Shown in pieces: positions 17,271-26,900 of a stretch of DNA of 64,000 nt. The number at the start of each line of letters is the position of its first letter. Position 1 is the first letter of the stretch. Under the pieces are notes generated by a model, which saw nothing but the letters and a program-made list of their open reading frames with translations, had not been told where the DNA came from and made no database searches. Source of the stretch: Emticicia sp. C21 (GTDB lineage: Bacteria > Bacteroidota > Bacteroidia > Cytophagales > Spirosomataceae); assembly GCF_003418935.1 (NCBI RefSeq), contig NZ_QVMT01000014.1, positions 91,143-155,142 on the forward strand. The letters are read 5' to 3'. Both the position numbers and the translations under genes were made by a program.

Positions 17271-18640
17271 AAATACAAACCAAAATAGCGATTCAGTTTT
17301 CAATTATTGTTGCGAGTTTATTATCGTTGTTTTCATGGATCATCTATCAGCAATCGTCTACCTATAGAGAAGAAGAATTTATGGAGCGTCTTAAAAACAA
17401 GGCGCTTACTACTGCTTCTTTTTTCATTAAAGTAGATGAAATTGATAAGGCTTTATTAAGAATTATCGATAAGCACACACTTACTACGCTGCATGACGAG
17501 AAGATTCTGATTTTTTCGGATAAAGATGAACTCTTATACAGTAATATCGACGACATCGTCATTGATTACGACGCTTCTTTGTTAGATAGGGTAAGGCAAG
17601 CTAAATATCTGGAGTTCTCGAATGGTGAAAATGAATCCTTAGGGTTGGTTTATAATTCAGATCACCAACACTTTGTCATATTAGCTTCGGCATTTGATAA
17701 ATTCGGAAAGAGTAAATTAAAGAATCTACGCGATACGTTGATTGTAGGTTTAGTAGCAGGTATTATAGTTACTATTTTATTAGGCATTTTCTTCGCTGGT
17801 GGAGCACTGAAACCTGTTAATGCATTTATCAGTAAAATAAGTACCATTACGGCTAATAACCTTCGGCAACGTATTGAGGGGCACGATAACAAGAACGAAA
17901 TAGGCTTATTAGCTGCAGCTTTTAACAAAATGCTGTCTCGCTTAGAGCAGTCGTTTGAGCTACAAAAGAGCTTTGTGTCTCATGCATCTCATGAATTGCG
18001 TACCCCTTTAGCCGCTTTAAAATCGGAGGTAGAAATTAGTCTCGAAGAGAATCTGACTATTGAACAACACAAAGGTATTCTGCAGAATATCCGCCATGAT
18101 ATTAATCGCCTCATAAATCTCTCAAACGATTTATTGCAGATTGTTCGTCCGTTTAAGTCGCCATTAATCAACTTTGGTGAAGTGCGTATTGATGATATTA
18201 TATTTCAGGCTCAGGATGAATTAGGCCTAAGTAAGCCTGAATATCGTGTTACCGTAAAATATGCACAAGAACCCGAAGACGAAAATTCTATTATCGTTTT
18301 TGGTAATGAAGCTTTATTGAAAACGACTTTTATCAACCTGATAGATAATGCCTGCAAATATTCGCCTATGCAACAGGCAGAGGTAATTATCGATTTTAAT
18401 AAGGCTTATACCATCGTTACGATTAAAGACGAAGGTATGGGTATACCGAAAGAAGATCTGGAATCGATTTTTGAGCCTTTCTATCGTTCCAAAAATGCGC
18501 TGAATATCTCCGGCTTCGGTATAGGGCTCTCGGTTTGTAGTAAAATTGTAGAACTTCACAAGGGCAAAATAAGTATTCAGAGCGCATTAAACGAGGGTAC
18601 TAAAGTGACTGTGCAGTTACCGAATGCAGATAGTAATTAG
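17267..18640 (+). CDS. Sensor histidine kinase, partner of the upstream response regulator
   Basis: 457 aa inner-membrane kinase. TM1 is about 8-27 and TM2 about 155-178, enclosing a roughly 125-residue periplasmic sensor with no recognised fold. Then come a HAMP segment (about 180-232), a HisKA domain with phospho-acceptor His242 in SHASHELRTPL, and a HATPase with N box NLIDNACKYSP, G1 DEGMGIP, F box FEPFYRS and G2 GFGIGLSV. All catalytic boxes are intact. The ATGA overlap with the regulator gene indicates translational coupling. The signal is unknown. Confidence 0.93.
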   Translation: MKIQTKIAIQFSIIVASLLSLFSWIIYQQSSTYREEEFMERLKNKALTTASFFIKVDEIDKALLRIIDKHTLTTLHDEKILIFSDKDELLYSNIDDIVIDYDASLLDRVRQAKYLEFSNGENESLGLVYNSDHQHFVILASAFDKFGKSKLKNLRDTLIVGLVAGIIVTILLGIFFAGGALKPVNAFISKISTITANNLRQRIEGHDNKNEIGLLAAAFNKMLSRLEQSFELQKSFVSHASHELRTPLAALKSEVEISLEENLTIEQHKGILQNIRHDINRLINLSNDLLQIVRPFKSPLINFGEVRIDDIIFQAQDELGLSKPEYRVTVKYAQEPEDENSIIVFGNEALLKTTFINLIDNACKYSPMQQAEVIIDFNKAYTIVTIKDEGMGIPKEDLESIFEPFYRSKNALNISGFGIGLSVCSKIVELHKGKISIQSALNEGTKVTVQLPNADSN

Positions 18641-18684
18641 GCAAGATTTTAATCCTGATAAGCAACATTTAACCTGCATTTAAT

Positions 18685-18717
18685 TTTGACTTGTATTAGT
18701 TTTAATGGCTATGGTTG
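18685..18717 (+). promoter_or_regulatory. Possible promoter for the 66-aa peptide gene
   Basis: TTTG at 18685-18688, 21 bases, then TATGGTTG (one mismatch to TAnnTTTG), about 66 bases before the ATG. Weak but well placed. Confidence 0.3.
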
Positions 18718-18783
18718 AAATTTGTATCAGAAAGTTCGCCGGTGTCAGGTGAATAGTCCTTACAATTTTAAACTATCAGAAAC

Positions 18784-18984
18784 ATGAGAAAGTCAGTTTT
18801 ATTAGCAGCCTTAGCAGTTGCTATACTTTTCGCCCCTGTTACATTTGCCAAAGGAGGTAAAAAACAACAAAACCCCAAGGAAAAAAACGCTAAAGTAGTA
18901 GAGAAGAAAGATGCCAAGAACGAGCAAAAAGTAGCAGACAATTCAAAAAAACATCATCATAAAAAAGCAAAAAAAGCTGCCTGA
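18784..18984 (+). CDS. Small secreted Lys-rich peptide
   Basis: 66 aa: a 22-residue signal peptide (MRKSVLLAALAVAILFAPVTFA) and a 44-residue mature peptide that contains 16 Lys and an HHH triplet, with no Cys and almost no hydrophobics. It is presumably unfolded and strongly cationic. It lies 143 bases after the histidine kinase on the same strand, ends in a strong terminator and has a possible promoter of its own. Roles such as buffering surface charge, binding nucleic acid or LPS phosphate, or binding metal through His are speculation. The signal peptide and terminator make it a real gene. Confidence 0.7.
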   Translation: MRKSVLLAALAVAILFAPVTFAKGGKKQQNPKEKNAKVVEKKDAKNEQKVADNSKKHHHKKAKKAA

Positions 18985-19005
18985 CCGCCTTTTGAAACGA
19001 AACCC

Positions 19006-19040
19006 AAGGGCTACTCATCGAGTGGCCCTTATTTTTATAT
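19006..19040 (+). terminator. Rho-independent terminator of the Lys-rich peptide gene
   Basis: Stem AAGGGCTACTC/GAGTGGCCCTT with a three-base loop and one mismatch, then ATTTTTATATTTT. It overlaps the end of the convergent mscS-type gene. Confidence 0.8.
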
Positions 19041-19850
19041 TTTAATTCCCTCGGCCTCAAACCTTTTTTTGATGGCCAGCAATAGGTCAGATTTCATAGC
19101 AAAGGCTTTAGACGAAGATTTGCACCACACGCTCAGTCTTAAGGTAATCCACGAATCGGATAAGTCAATCACCTGTACCAGAACAGGCGTTATCTTTGGA
19201 AATGTATCATCATTTACTGCTACAATAGAAGCATCGTAAAAATCAGAGTGACTGACGGCAATTTCTTTCAATAAAGCCATTGCCCGGTCAATATCTTTTG
19301 TGACAATCTTTACATCAATCTGATTGCAAACTTTATCATCAATAATGGTTGAGTTGATCACATAATCTCTGGTAATAACTGAGTTCGGCACAATGATGTG
19401 TCGGTTTTCGGCATTATTAATGACTGTAAATTGTAAAGTAATGTCTTCTACAATGCCGTTCTGACCATTAGGCAACTGAATAGCATCGCCAATACGGAAA
19501 GGTTTATAAATCACAATGAAAATACCGCTGACTATATTACCAAAAGTTTGTTGCGTAGCCAGACCTATCACGACTGACAAAATACCCGCACTTGCCCACA
19601 GGGTAGTAGCCAGTTTTTCCAGACCCGGAATCAGATGAATAACCAGAATAATGGCTACAGCAAAAATGACAAAGCTTATCGCATTTTTCAGAAAACTGAA
19701 AGTAGTAGCATTGATTCGGATGTTACGAGAGGTTGCTCTGGCATATCGGTTGAGTGCTTTACGTGCCAGTTGTGAGAGCGCTAATGCGACGATGAGAATA
19801 ACAATAATACTCACCGAATGAAAAAAGTCAAGGAAGAATCCTTTTGGCAT
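19035..19850 (-). CDS. Small-conductance mechanosensitive channel (MscS family)
   Basis: 271 aa inner-membrane channel that opens under membrane tension in hypo-osmotic shock. Three membrane helices lie in the first 120 residues. The pore-lining TM3 is LWASAGILSVVIGLATQQTF, followed by GNIVSGIFI and the beta domain signature KPFRIGDAIQLPN-G-NGIVEDITLQFT and HIIVPNSVI. A C-terminal alpha/beta domain completes it. Length is typical of E. coli-MscS-like channels. Monocistronic and convergent with the Lys-rich peptide gene. Confidence 0.92.
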   Translation of the reverse strand: MPKGFFLDFFHSVSIIVILIVALALSQLARKALNRYARATSRNIRINATTFSFLKNAISFVIFAVAIILVIHLIPGLEKLATTLWASAGILSVVIGLATQQTFGNIVSGIFIVIYKPFRIGDAIQLPNGQNGIVEDITLQFTVINNAENRHIIVPNSVITRDYVINSTIIDDKVCNQIDVKIVTKDIDRAMALLKEIAVSHSDFYDASIVAVNDDTFPKITPVLVQVIDLSDSWITLRLSVWCKSSSKAFAMKSDLLLAIKKRFEAEGIKI

Positions 19851-19929
19851 ATTTGTGGATATTGGTAATGATGCAAAGTTAAAAGAACATGTCCTGAATT
19901 ACTAATTGAGTATAGCAAGCTAACTACTC

Positions 19930-19962
19930 TTTGGTATAAAATGTTTAATTACGTTATATTTG
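19930..19962 (+). promoter_or_regulatory. Promoter of the TSUP exporter gene
   Basis: TTTG (19930-19933), a 21-base spacer and TATATTTG (19955-19962) match the consensus fully, 30 bases before the ATG. Confidence 0.7.
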
Positions 19963-19991
19963 TCAAAATATAACGACCCTGCCTAATATAT

Positions 19992-20729
19992 ATGGAAGCT
20001 TACTTTTATCTTTTACTTTTTCTTCTGGCTATTGTAGCTTTTTTGTATTCGTCGGTAGGGCATGGGGGAGCAAGTGGGTATCTGGCTGTAATGGCATTGG
20101 TCGGAATTGCGCCCTCTATGATGAAATCGTCGGCTCTGGTTATGAATCTGGCAGTGTCTTTATTTTCATTTATCGGGTTTTATCGGGCAGGACATTTTAA
20201 AATCAATTTGTTTCTACCCTTTGCACTCGCAAGTATCCCGATGGCTTATTTAGGGGGGACTATGACATTGCCTGATAGTATTTATAAAAAGATATTAGCT
20301 GCTTGTATATTCATCTCTATTGCCCGTTTGTTGTATCAGTTTCGTACCGAAGAAACGCCTCATCGGCCTGTGCCATTATGGGCAGCTTTACTATCGGGTG
20401 CAGCTATAGGCTTGCTATCAGGTATGATAGGCATTGGTGGGGGTATTATTTTAAGTCCTTTAATGTTGTTGATGCGTTGGGCAAAACTCAAAGAAACAGC
20501 GGCTGTATCGGCTTTATTTATCTTCGTAAACTCTCTTTCCGGTTTATACGGGCAATTATCAAAAGGAGGTATCCACCTCACGCCAGATTTGCAATGGGCA
20601 GTGGCTGCAACTATTGTCGGGGGCTTGCTAGGGTCTTATTTTGGCAGCCAGCGATTTGATATTCCTACGCTTCGTTATTTTTTAGCCTTTGGGTTGATAA
20701 TTGCTTGTATGAAGCTGTTTTTGACTTGA
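19992..20729 (+). CDS. TSUP (TauE/SafE) family membrane transporter
   Basis: 245 aa, about eight membrane helices in two repeated halves. Each half begins with the family's Gly-rich loop: YSSVGHGGASGYLAVMAL in the N-half and GMIGIGGGIILSPLML in the C-half. TSUP proteins export sulfite, sulfoacetate or related organosulfur anions, or import sulfate. The substrate cannot be told from sequence and no sulfur-metabolism gene is adjacent. Single gene with its own promoter. Confidence 0.88.
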   Translation: MEAYFYLLLFLLAIVAFLYSSVGHGGASGYLAVMALVGIAPSMMKSSALVMNLAVSLFSFIGFYRAGHFKINLFLPFALASIPMAYLGGTMTLPDSIYKKILAACIFISIARLLYQFRTEETPHRPVPLWAALLSGAAIGLLSGMIGIGGGIILSPLMLLMRWAKLKETAAVSALFIFVNSLSGLYGQLSKGGIHLTPDLQWAVAATIVGGLLGSYFGSQRFDIPTLRYFLAFGLIIACMKLFLT

Positions 20730-20833
20730 AATCACAATAGCTAATCGTGAATGGCGAATGAGTGAATAGGAATATGTAATTGGAAATTCAGCAGAAAACT
20801 ATGGAAGATATTATTATCTTTCCATAGGAATAC

Positions 20834-20841
20834 TATATTTG
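20834..20841 (+). promoter_or_regulatory. Putative -7 element for the GH95 gene
   Basis: TATATTTG fits TAnnTTTG, 63 bases before the ATG at 20905. No -33 TTG is evident. Confidence 0.4.
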
Positions 20842-20904
20842 CTTCTGAATAATACTTCGCTGTAAGCGTATTACAACCATTCCTTAACCCTTTTGACTTA
20901 CTGT

Positions 20905-23352
20905 ATGCACAGAATAATCTTCCTTTTTCTGGTGTTTTCTACGGCTGTACGAGCCCAGCAAACCAATCTTAAACTCTGGTATAAACAACCTGCTAATAGT
21001 AAATGGACGAATGCTTTACCCTTAGGCAACGGACGGGTAGGGGCCATGGTCTATGGGAATGTAGCTCACGAAACCCTGCAAATGAATGAGTCGTCTTTCT
21101 GGTCAGGGGGGCCGAGTAGAAATGATAATCCGGAGGCTTCAGCTAATTTATCTGCTATCCGACAATTGATTTTTGAGGGAAAAAGTCAGGAAGCACAGGA
21201 TTTAGCGCAGAAGCATATCATCGCTAAAAAGAATCATGGACAGATGTTTTTGCCCATTGGCAATATTCAATTGGATTTTCAGAACCATGAAAATTATACT
21301 AATTATCGCAGGGAATTGGACATTGAGCAGGCCATTCAAACCACAACTTATCAGGCTAATGGTGTGAAATATACCCGCACTACTTTTATCTCGATTCCTG
21401 ACCAGGTAATGGTCATTCGCCTGAATGCCAATAAGCCGAAGAGTTTGTCTTTTACCTTGTCAATGAATAGCCCTTTTAAAACGGCAGTCACTACCCTGCG
21501 TAATCAATTATCACTATCGGGTATGGGGAAAGATCATGAGGGTGTGAAAGGTGAAGTACGCTTCAGAACTATCACCAAAATACTACCTAATGACGGGCGA
21601 ACCACCAGAGGGGATACCAGTATTACCATTGATAATGCTTCAGCCGTAACACTATTAGTATCTATTGCTACCAATTTCGTGAATTACCACGATGTGAGTG
21701 GAGACGAAAATAAAAGAGCCGAAGATTATATAGCCAGAACTGAAAAAATGCCTTATGGCACTTTATTCAATAATCATATAAAAGAATATCAGGGTTTTTT
21801 CAAACGGGTAAAATTAGATTTGGGTACAACCGAGGCGGCTAAATTGCCAACTGACGAGCGCCTGAAAGCCTTTGCGCAAGGGGAGGACCCGAGTTTTGTA
21901 TCACTGTATTTTCAGTTTGGGCGTTATTTATTGATTTCTTCTTCTCGTCCTGGTGGACAGCCTGCCAATTTGCAAGGCATCTGGAACGATAGGGTTAATC
22001 CACCCTGGGATAGTAAATATACTATTAATATCAATACCGAGATGAATTACTGGCCTGCTGAGCTTACCAATCTGACTGAAATGCACGAGCCATTATTCGA
22101 TATGGTGAGGGAATTATCAGAAACAGGTGTTGAAACTGCCCGAACGATGTACAATACCAATGGCTGGGTGGCGCATCATAATACCGACTTATGGCGGATT
22201 AATGGCGCAGTAGATGGGGCTTTCTGGGGCATGTGGCCGATGGGTGGGGCATGGTTGAGCCAACATGTATGGCAACATTATTTGTATAGTGGGGATAAAG
22301 CCTTTTTACAAAAATATTATCCGATTCTGAAAGGCATTGCTACATTTTATCATGATTTTCTGGTGCCTGAACCTATACACCAATGGCTGGTAGTAACCCC
22401 AAGTAGTTCACCTGAAAATTCACCTGCGGGTCGTCCGAAGTCTTCTATTGCGGCAGGTGCTACTATGGATAATCAGTTGGTATTTGATGTATTTTCCAAT
22501 GCTATCACTGCCGCAAAAGTGCTGAAAATTGATGCCGATTTTGCCAATCAGATTAAGACTAAATTGCAGCAAATACCTCCGATGCAGATAGGACAACACA
22601 ATCAGTTGCAGGAGTGGATGGAAGACCTGGATGACCCAAAAGACCAGCATCGCCATATTTCACACTTATACGGACTATTCCCATCGAATCAGGTTTCGCC
22701 TTATCAGCATCCTGATTTATTTGCGGCAGCCCGCACTTCTTTGATTTACAGAGGTGATGTCTCAACAGGTTGGTCGATGGGTTGGAAAGTGAACTGGTGG
22801 GCAAGGTTGTTAGATGGGAATCGGGCCTATAAACTGATTACCGACCAGTTATCACCTGCCGAAGTACCTGGTCGACAGGGAGGAGGTACTTACGATAATC
22901 TATTTGATGCACACCCGCCATTCCAGATTGATGGCAACTTCGGCTGCACCGCCGGAATTGCCGAAATGCTGATGCAAAGTCATGATGGCGCTATTCAGTT
23001 ATTACCTGCATTGCCCGATAGATGGACTGAGGGTAGTGTAAGTGGTTTAAAAGCCAGAGGCGGTTTTGAGATTGTAAAAATGGCCTGGAAAAACGGCAGA
23101 ATAACAGAGTTAATCATTAAATCTAAGATAGGAGGGAACTGTCGCTTGCGCGTGAGCCATTCGTTAAAAACCAATGTACCTATGAAAAAAGCCAATGGAA
23201 AGAACTCAAACCCATTCTTCCAGATAGCGGCTATCAAGGAGCCATTGGTATCCCCCAAAGCCAATGTAGATGCCAGTTTTATTAAGGAGACTATTGTTTA
23301 TGATTTACCCACGCAGGCTGGGAAGACTTATGTATTGATGGCTGGGAAGTGA
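20905..23352 (+). CDS. Glycoside hydrolase family 95 (alpha-L-fucosidase type)
   Basis: 815 aa from the ATG at 20905, which starts a signal peptide [18 protein letters not shown] (an upstream TTG at 20893 is less likely). An N-terminal beta-sandwich (W[17 protein letters not shown], [12 protein letters not shown]) leads into an (alpha/alpha)6 barrel. The catalytic-site motifs of the family are intact: N-x-N in [10 protein letters not shown] (about 373-381), [18 protein letters not shown] (about 573) and QIDGNFG (674-680). GH95 enzymes hydrolyse alpha-1,2-fucosides by inversion; some act on galactosides. It is predicted to be periplasmic or secreted. It stands alone rather than in a polysaccharide utilisation locus. 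Confidence 0.92.
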   Translation: MHRIIFLFLVFSTAVRAQQTNLKLWYKQPANSKWTNALPLGNGRVGAMVYGNVAHETLQMNESSFWSGGPSRNDNPEASANLSAIRQLIFEGKSQEAQDLAQKHIIAKKNHGQMFLPIGNIQLDFQNHENYTNYRRELDIEQAIQTTTYQANGVKYTRTTFISIPDQVMVIRLNANKPKSLSFTLSMNSPFKTAVTTLRNQLSLSGMGKDHEGVKGEVRFRTITKILPNDGRTTRGDTSITIDNASAVTLLVSIATNFVNYHDVSGDENKRAEDYIARTEKMPYGTLFNNHIKEYQGFFKRVKLDLGTTEAAKLPTDERLKAFAQGEDPSFVSLYFQFGRYLLISSSRPGGQPANLQGIWNDRVNPPWDSKYTININTEMNYWPAELTNLTEMHEPLFDMVRELSETGVETARTMYNTNGWVAHHNTDLWRINGAVDGAFWGMWPMGGAWLSQHVWQHYLYSGDKAFLQKYYPILKGIATFYHDFLVPEPIHQWLVVTPSSSPENSPAGRPKSSIAAGATMDNQLVFDVFSNAITAAKVLKIDADFANQIKTKLQQIPPMQIGQHNQLQEWMEDLDDPKDQHRHISHLYGLFPSNQVSPYQHPDLFAAARTSLIYRGDVSTGWSMGWKVNWWARLLDGNRAYKLITDQLSPAEVPGRQGGGTYDNLFDAHPPFQIDGNFGCTAGIAEMLMQSHDGAIQLLPALPDRWTEGSVSGLKARGGFEIVKMAWKNGRITELIIKSKIGGNCRLRVSHSLKTNVPMKKANGKNSNPFFQIAAIKEPLVSPKANVDASFIKETIVYDLPTQAGKTYVLMAGK

Positions 23353-23461
23353 TAATTTTTGTCCAACAGTTTGATTTTACCGAAAATCGCCCCAAACTCT
23401 TTGATAAGACAATCCTAAGTCGGAAATTTATTAAATTAAAATCCATAGAACAATTGTCACA

Positions 23462-23671
23462 ATGGGTGAAGAAAAGAACAAGAAAGCCAATTTAGATGGA
23501 AGAGGTATAACTGATTATAGACCTGGACAGGTAGTTTGGGAATGTGTCAAACTACCAGCCAATCAAGCGGAATCGGAAAAGGTTACCAGTTCAGAAAAGG
23601 TTACCAATATGGTGGGAACCTTTTGGAAGCTAACATCAATAATTTCACTTAGATGGCATCAGAAAAGGTAG
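23462..23671 (+). pseudogene. Degenerate small ORF with an EKV-TNM-VGTF repeat motif
   Basis: A 69-codon ORF whose middle reads SEKVTSSEKVTNMVGTF, close to SKKVTNMEGTF in the 65-aa protein at 50653-50850. The DNA around the motif is nearly identical at the two sites: 29 of 30 bases of a hairpin at 23595-23624. The flanking residues do not match. The repeat series continues after 23653 in another frame, which suggests frameshift decay of a longer repeat-containing gene. It may instead be a mobile palindromic sequence that happens to be open in one frame. Coding status is uncertain. Confidence 0.35.
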
Positions 23672-23785
23672 ACGCTACGGTGACTACCTTTTTGTTTGAC
23701 GACCTCTATGACCGAAAAATGGTCAGAGTAACGCCCACTCAGGGAGAATTGGAAAAGGTTCCCTATATGGTAGGAACCTTTTTAA
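23520..23785. repeat. Array of four hairpins with shared AAAAGGT-type arms
   Basis: Four inverted repeats follow each other. They are GGTAGTTTG/CAAACTACC (23530-23556, perfect 9 bp), AAAAGGTT-A-CC/GG-G-AACCTTTT (23595-23624), AAAAGGTAG/CTACCTTTT (23663-23692, perfect 9 bp) and AAAAGGTTCC/GGAACCTTTT (23753-23782, perfect 10 bp), with loops of 8-12 bases. A direct repeat GAAAAGGTTACCA occurs at 23576-23588 and 23594-23606. The last three hairpins read in one phase of each unit as E-K-V-x3-V-(G/T)-T-F. The third has a T-rich tail and could terminate transcription. Confidence 0.7.
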
Positions 23786-23805
23786 ATATCGTCTTTATTA
23801 TCTAA
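23653..23805 (+). pseudogene. 50-codon ORF carrying two EKV..TF units
   Basis: The ATG at 23653 opens a 50-aa frame with two units 30 codons apart: SEKVDATVTTFLF and LEKVPYMVGTFLN. The part from a second ATG at 23719 (MVRVTPTQGELEKVPYMVGTFLN, shown here only as landmarks MVRV and VGTFLN) aligns with the start MKVLITQT...GTFLN of the 50653-50850 protein, then stops after five more residues. It therefore looks like a truncated copy of that protein. It overlaps the preceding ORF by 19 bases in a different frame. Confidence 0.4.
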
Positions 23806-23919
23806 TTTTTTCTCAATATTTTTTGGATAATTAAGAGACATTATTCGATAAATTCTCCTATATAATCTTAAAAAAATACTTTTTAATGTCTGGGTGACAC
23901 TTATTGCTCGCTTTTTAAT

Positions 23920-23927
23920 TACCTTTG
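23920..23927 (+). promoter_or_regulatory. Putative -7 element for the ThuA-fusion gene
   Basis: TACCTTTG fits TAnnTTTG, 28 bases before the ATG at 23956. The -33 position has no clear TTG. Confidence 0.45.
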
Positions 23928-23955
23928 TTTTTTATACAAAATATTCATTAATCTA

Positions 23956-26900
23956 ATGAAAAGACAGTTTAATCCTATCCTTATTTTATTACTCTTCTTT
24001 GCCACTGCAAGCACATTTGCACAACAAAGAAGAATATTAGTTTTTTCTTTAACCAAAGGTTTTCACCACAATTCTATCAAAGAGGGCAATCAGTTTTTTA
24101 TCGAATTAGGTAGAAAACAAGCTATTGGTGTTGATACCACTACCGATGCCTCAAAGTTTAATGAAGCCAATCTGAAAAATTATGCTGCTGTTGTATTTTT
24201 AAGTACTACTGGAGACGTATTGAATCCGGCGCAGCAGGCTGATTTCGAACGCTATATTCAGGCAGGCGGTGGCTATGTAGGTATCCACGCGGCTTCTGAT
24301 ACCGAATATAACTGGCCTTGGTACAACGATTTAATGGGCGGATATTTTGCCAGCCACCCGGGTGGTAGAGTGTCAAACGTGCAGAAAGGTAAAATGATTA
24401 CCCTTGATAAAACTTTCCCCGCTTCGGCACATTTTCCTGATACTTTTGAAAAAACCGACGAGTTTTATGATTTCAAATCTTTGAAAAAAGACATTCTGAA
24501 GTTTATTGTAAGAGTAGACGAAAGCAGCTACGAAATGGGTAAAATGGGCGAGTTCCACCCAATGGCATGGTACCATGAGTTTGATGGTGGTAAAGCTTTT
24601 TATTCAAACTATGGTCATACGCCTGAAACTTTCAGCGAACCATTGATTACAGAGCATTTCTGGCAGGGTTTGAAATGGGCAATGGCTACCAAACTGGATT
24701 ATACTAAAGCCCGTTCAGTACGTGCACCGGAGGAAAATCGTTTTGAGCGTATTACTCTGGCAAGCAACCTGAATGAGCCAACAGAATTAACAGTTTTACC
24801 TAATGGTAAAGTATTGTTTGTAGAGCGTAAGGGTGCTCTGAAAGTCTGGAATCCAACTACCAAAAAAGTGAAAGTAGCCGGACAAATGCCTGTATATACC
24901 AAATTTGAATATGGTTTAATGGGTATCGGTGCTGACCCGAATTACGAGAAAAACCACTGGATTTATTTATACTATACACCAGATGAAACCCGCGAAGTAA
25001 CGAAAGATAACTTCCTGGCAAGATTTGAGTATGATGATAAGAAAGATACGATTGTGATGTCGTCAGAAAAAGTATTATTGCGTGTGTATGTAAAACGTGA
25101 TGAATGTTGCCATACAGGTGGTTCAATTGACTGGGATGGTAAAGGAAATCTTTTCCTTTCAACTGGTGATGATACCAACCCGTTTGCTTCTGAAGGCTTT
25201 GCACCAATCGATTTCGGGCCGGGTCGTGAAGGTTGGGATGCGCTTCGTTCATCAGGTAATACCAACGATTTACGCGGAAAAGTATTGAGAATCAAACCAC
25301 AGGATAATGGTACTTATACTATTCCTGAAGGTAACTTATATCCGGCTGGAACAGAAAAAACGCGTCCGGAAATCTATGCGATGGGTATGCGTAACCCTTA
25401 CAGAATTGCGGTTGACAAGCGTAATGGTTACTTATACTGGGGTGATGTAGGCCCGGATGCCGGAAAAGCTGATCCTAAACGTGGTCCTGACGGTATTGTG
25501 GAATTTAACCAGGCACGTAAACCGGGCTTCTTTGGCTGGCCTATCTTCACTGGCGATAACTTCGCTTATAATCACTATGATTTTGCTAAAAAAGAATCAG
25601 GTGAGAAATATGATGCCGCAAAACCTATCAATGATTCGCCAAATAACACAGGTTTAAGAGAATTGATGCCTGCTACTAAAGCGTGGCTTTACTACGGATA
25701 TGGCGTATCGAAACTGTATCCTGAATTTGGTAAGGGGGGAGCGAATCCGATGGCCGGCCCAGTGTATTATTCAGAAGATTATACTAAGAATCCTAAGCGT
25801 TTCCCAAGTTATTTTGATGGTAAATTCTTTGCTTACGAGTGGATGCGCGACTGGATTTATCTGGTAAGTATGGATAAAGAAGGTAATTACCAGGGAATGG
25901 AGCGTTTTATGCCAGGCACTAAATTTGCACACCCGATGGACATGGCTTTCTCTAAAGATGGTCGTTTGTTTGTGCTGGATTATGGTATGAACTGGTTTGC
26001 TCAAAATGAAGATGCTACTTTATCGGTGATTGAATACAATCCGGGTAACAGAAAACCTGTAATTGCCCTGGCAGCTGATAAAAAAGCAGGGGCTGCGCCA
26101 TTGGCAGTAGCTTTCTCATCTGCCGGAACTTTAGATTATGACAAAGATGCCATGAAATACTCATGGAATTTTGGCAAAGGCTTGCCTGTAAATACACAAC
26201 CAAATCCGAAATTTACCTTTACCAAACCAGGTGAATATAATGTGGTATTGACCGTAACAGATGCAGCCGGAAACAAATCATCGCAAAGTACTATAGTTAA
26301 AGTAGGAAATGCTCTGCCTACCGTAAACATCTCTGTGAAAGGTAACAAGACTTTCTTCTTCGATAGAGATAAAATCAATTATGATGTAAAAGTAACCGAT
26401 AAAGAAGACGGTACTTTAGCTAAAGGTATCGATCCTGAAGATGTAGTGGTAAATATCAACTATCTGGAAGGATACGACAAAACCATGTTGGAGCAAGGAC
26501 ATAAAGAAAACATGAACTTTGCCGCAGGTAAACGTCTGATTGATTTAAGCGACTGTAAAGCCTGTCATGCTATAGATAAAAAATCTATCGGACCTGCTTA
26601 TATGGACGTAGCGAAGAAATACCGTCGTGGACAAACGGCTATCAACCAGTTAGCTGAGAAAGTTATCAAAGGTGGTGGTGGTGTATGGGGCGAACAAGCC
26701 ATGGCTGCTCACCCGCAGATACCGATGTCAGAGGCAAGAGATATGGTTGATTACATTCTTTCATTGAACGATACCCGCAAAGCTTCTCAACCGGTTACAG
26801 GGGCTTATGAAGCTTCGGCACATAAAGGTAAAAAAGAGGGAGCTTATATCATTCAGGCTACTTATACCGACAAAGGTGGAAAGGTAATCGGCCCGTTGAG

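Noticed and set aside
18784-18984. Lys-rich peptide as a histone-like DNA-binding protein
   Set aside because: It has a clear cleavable signal peptide, so a nucleoid role is unlikely.
24857-25295. Long minus-strand ORFs inside the ThuA-fusion gene
   Set aside because: Shadows of a well-supported coding frame, with no start or promoter support.
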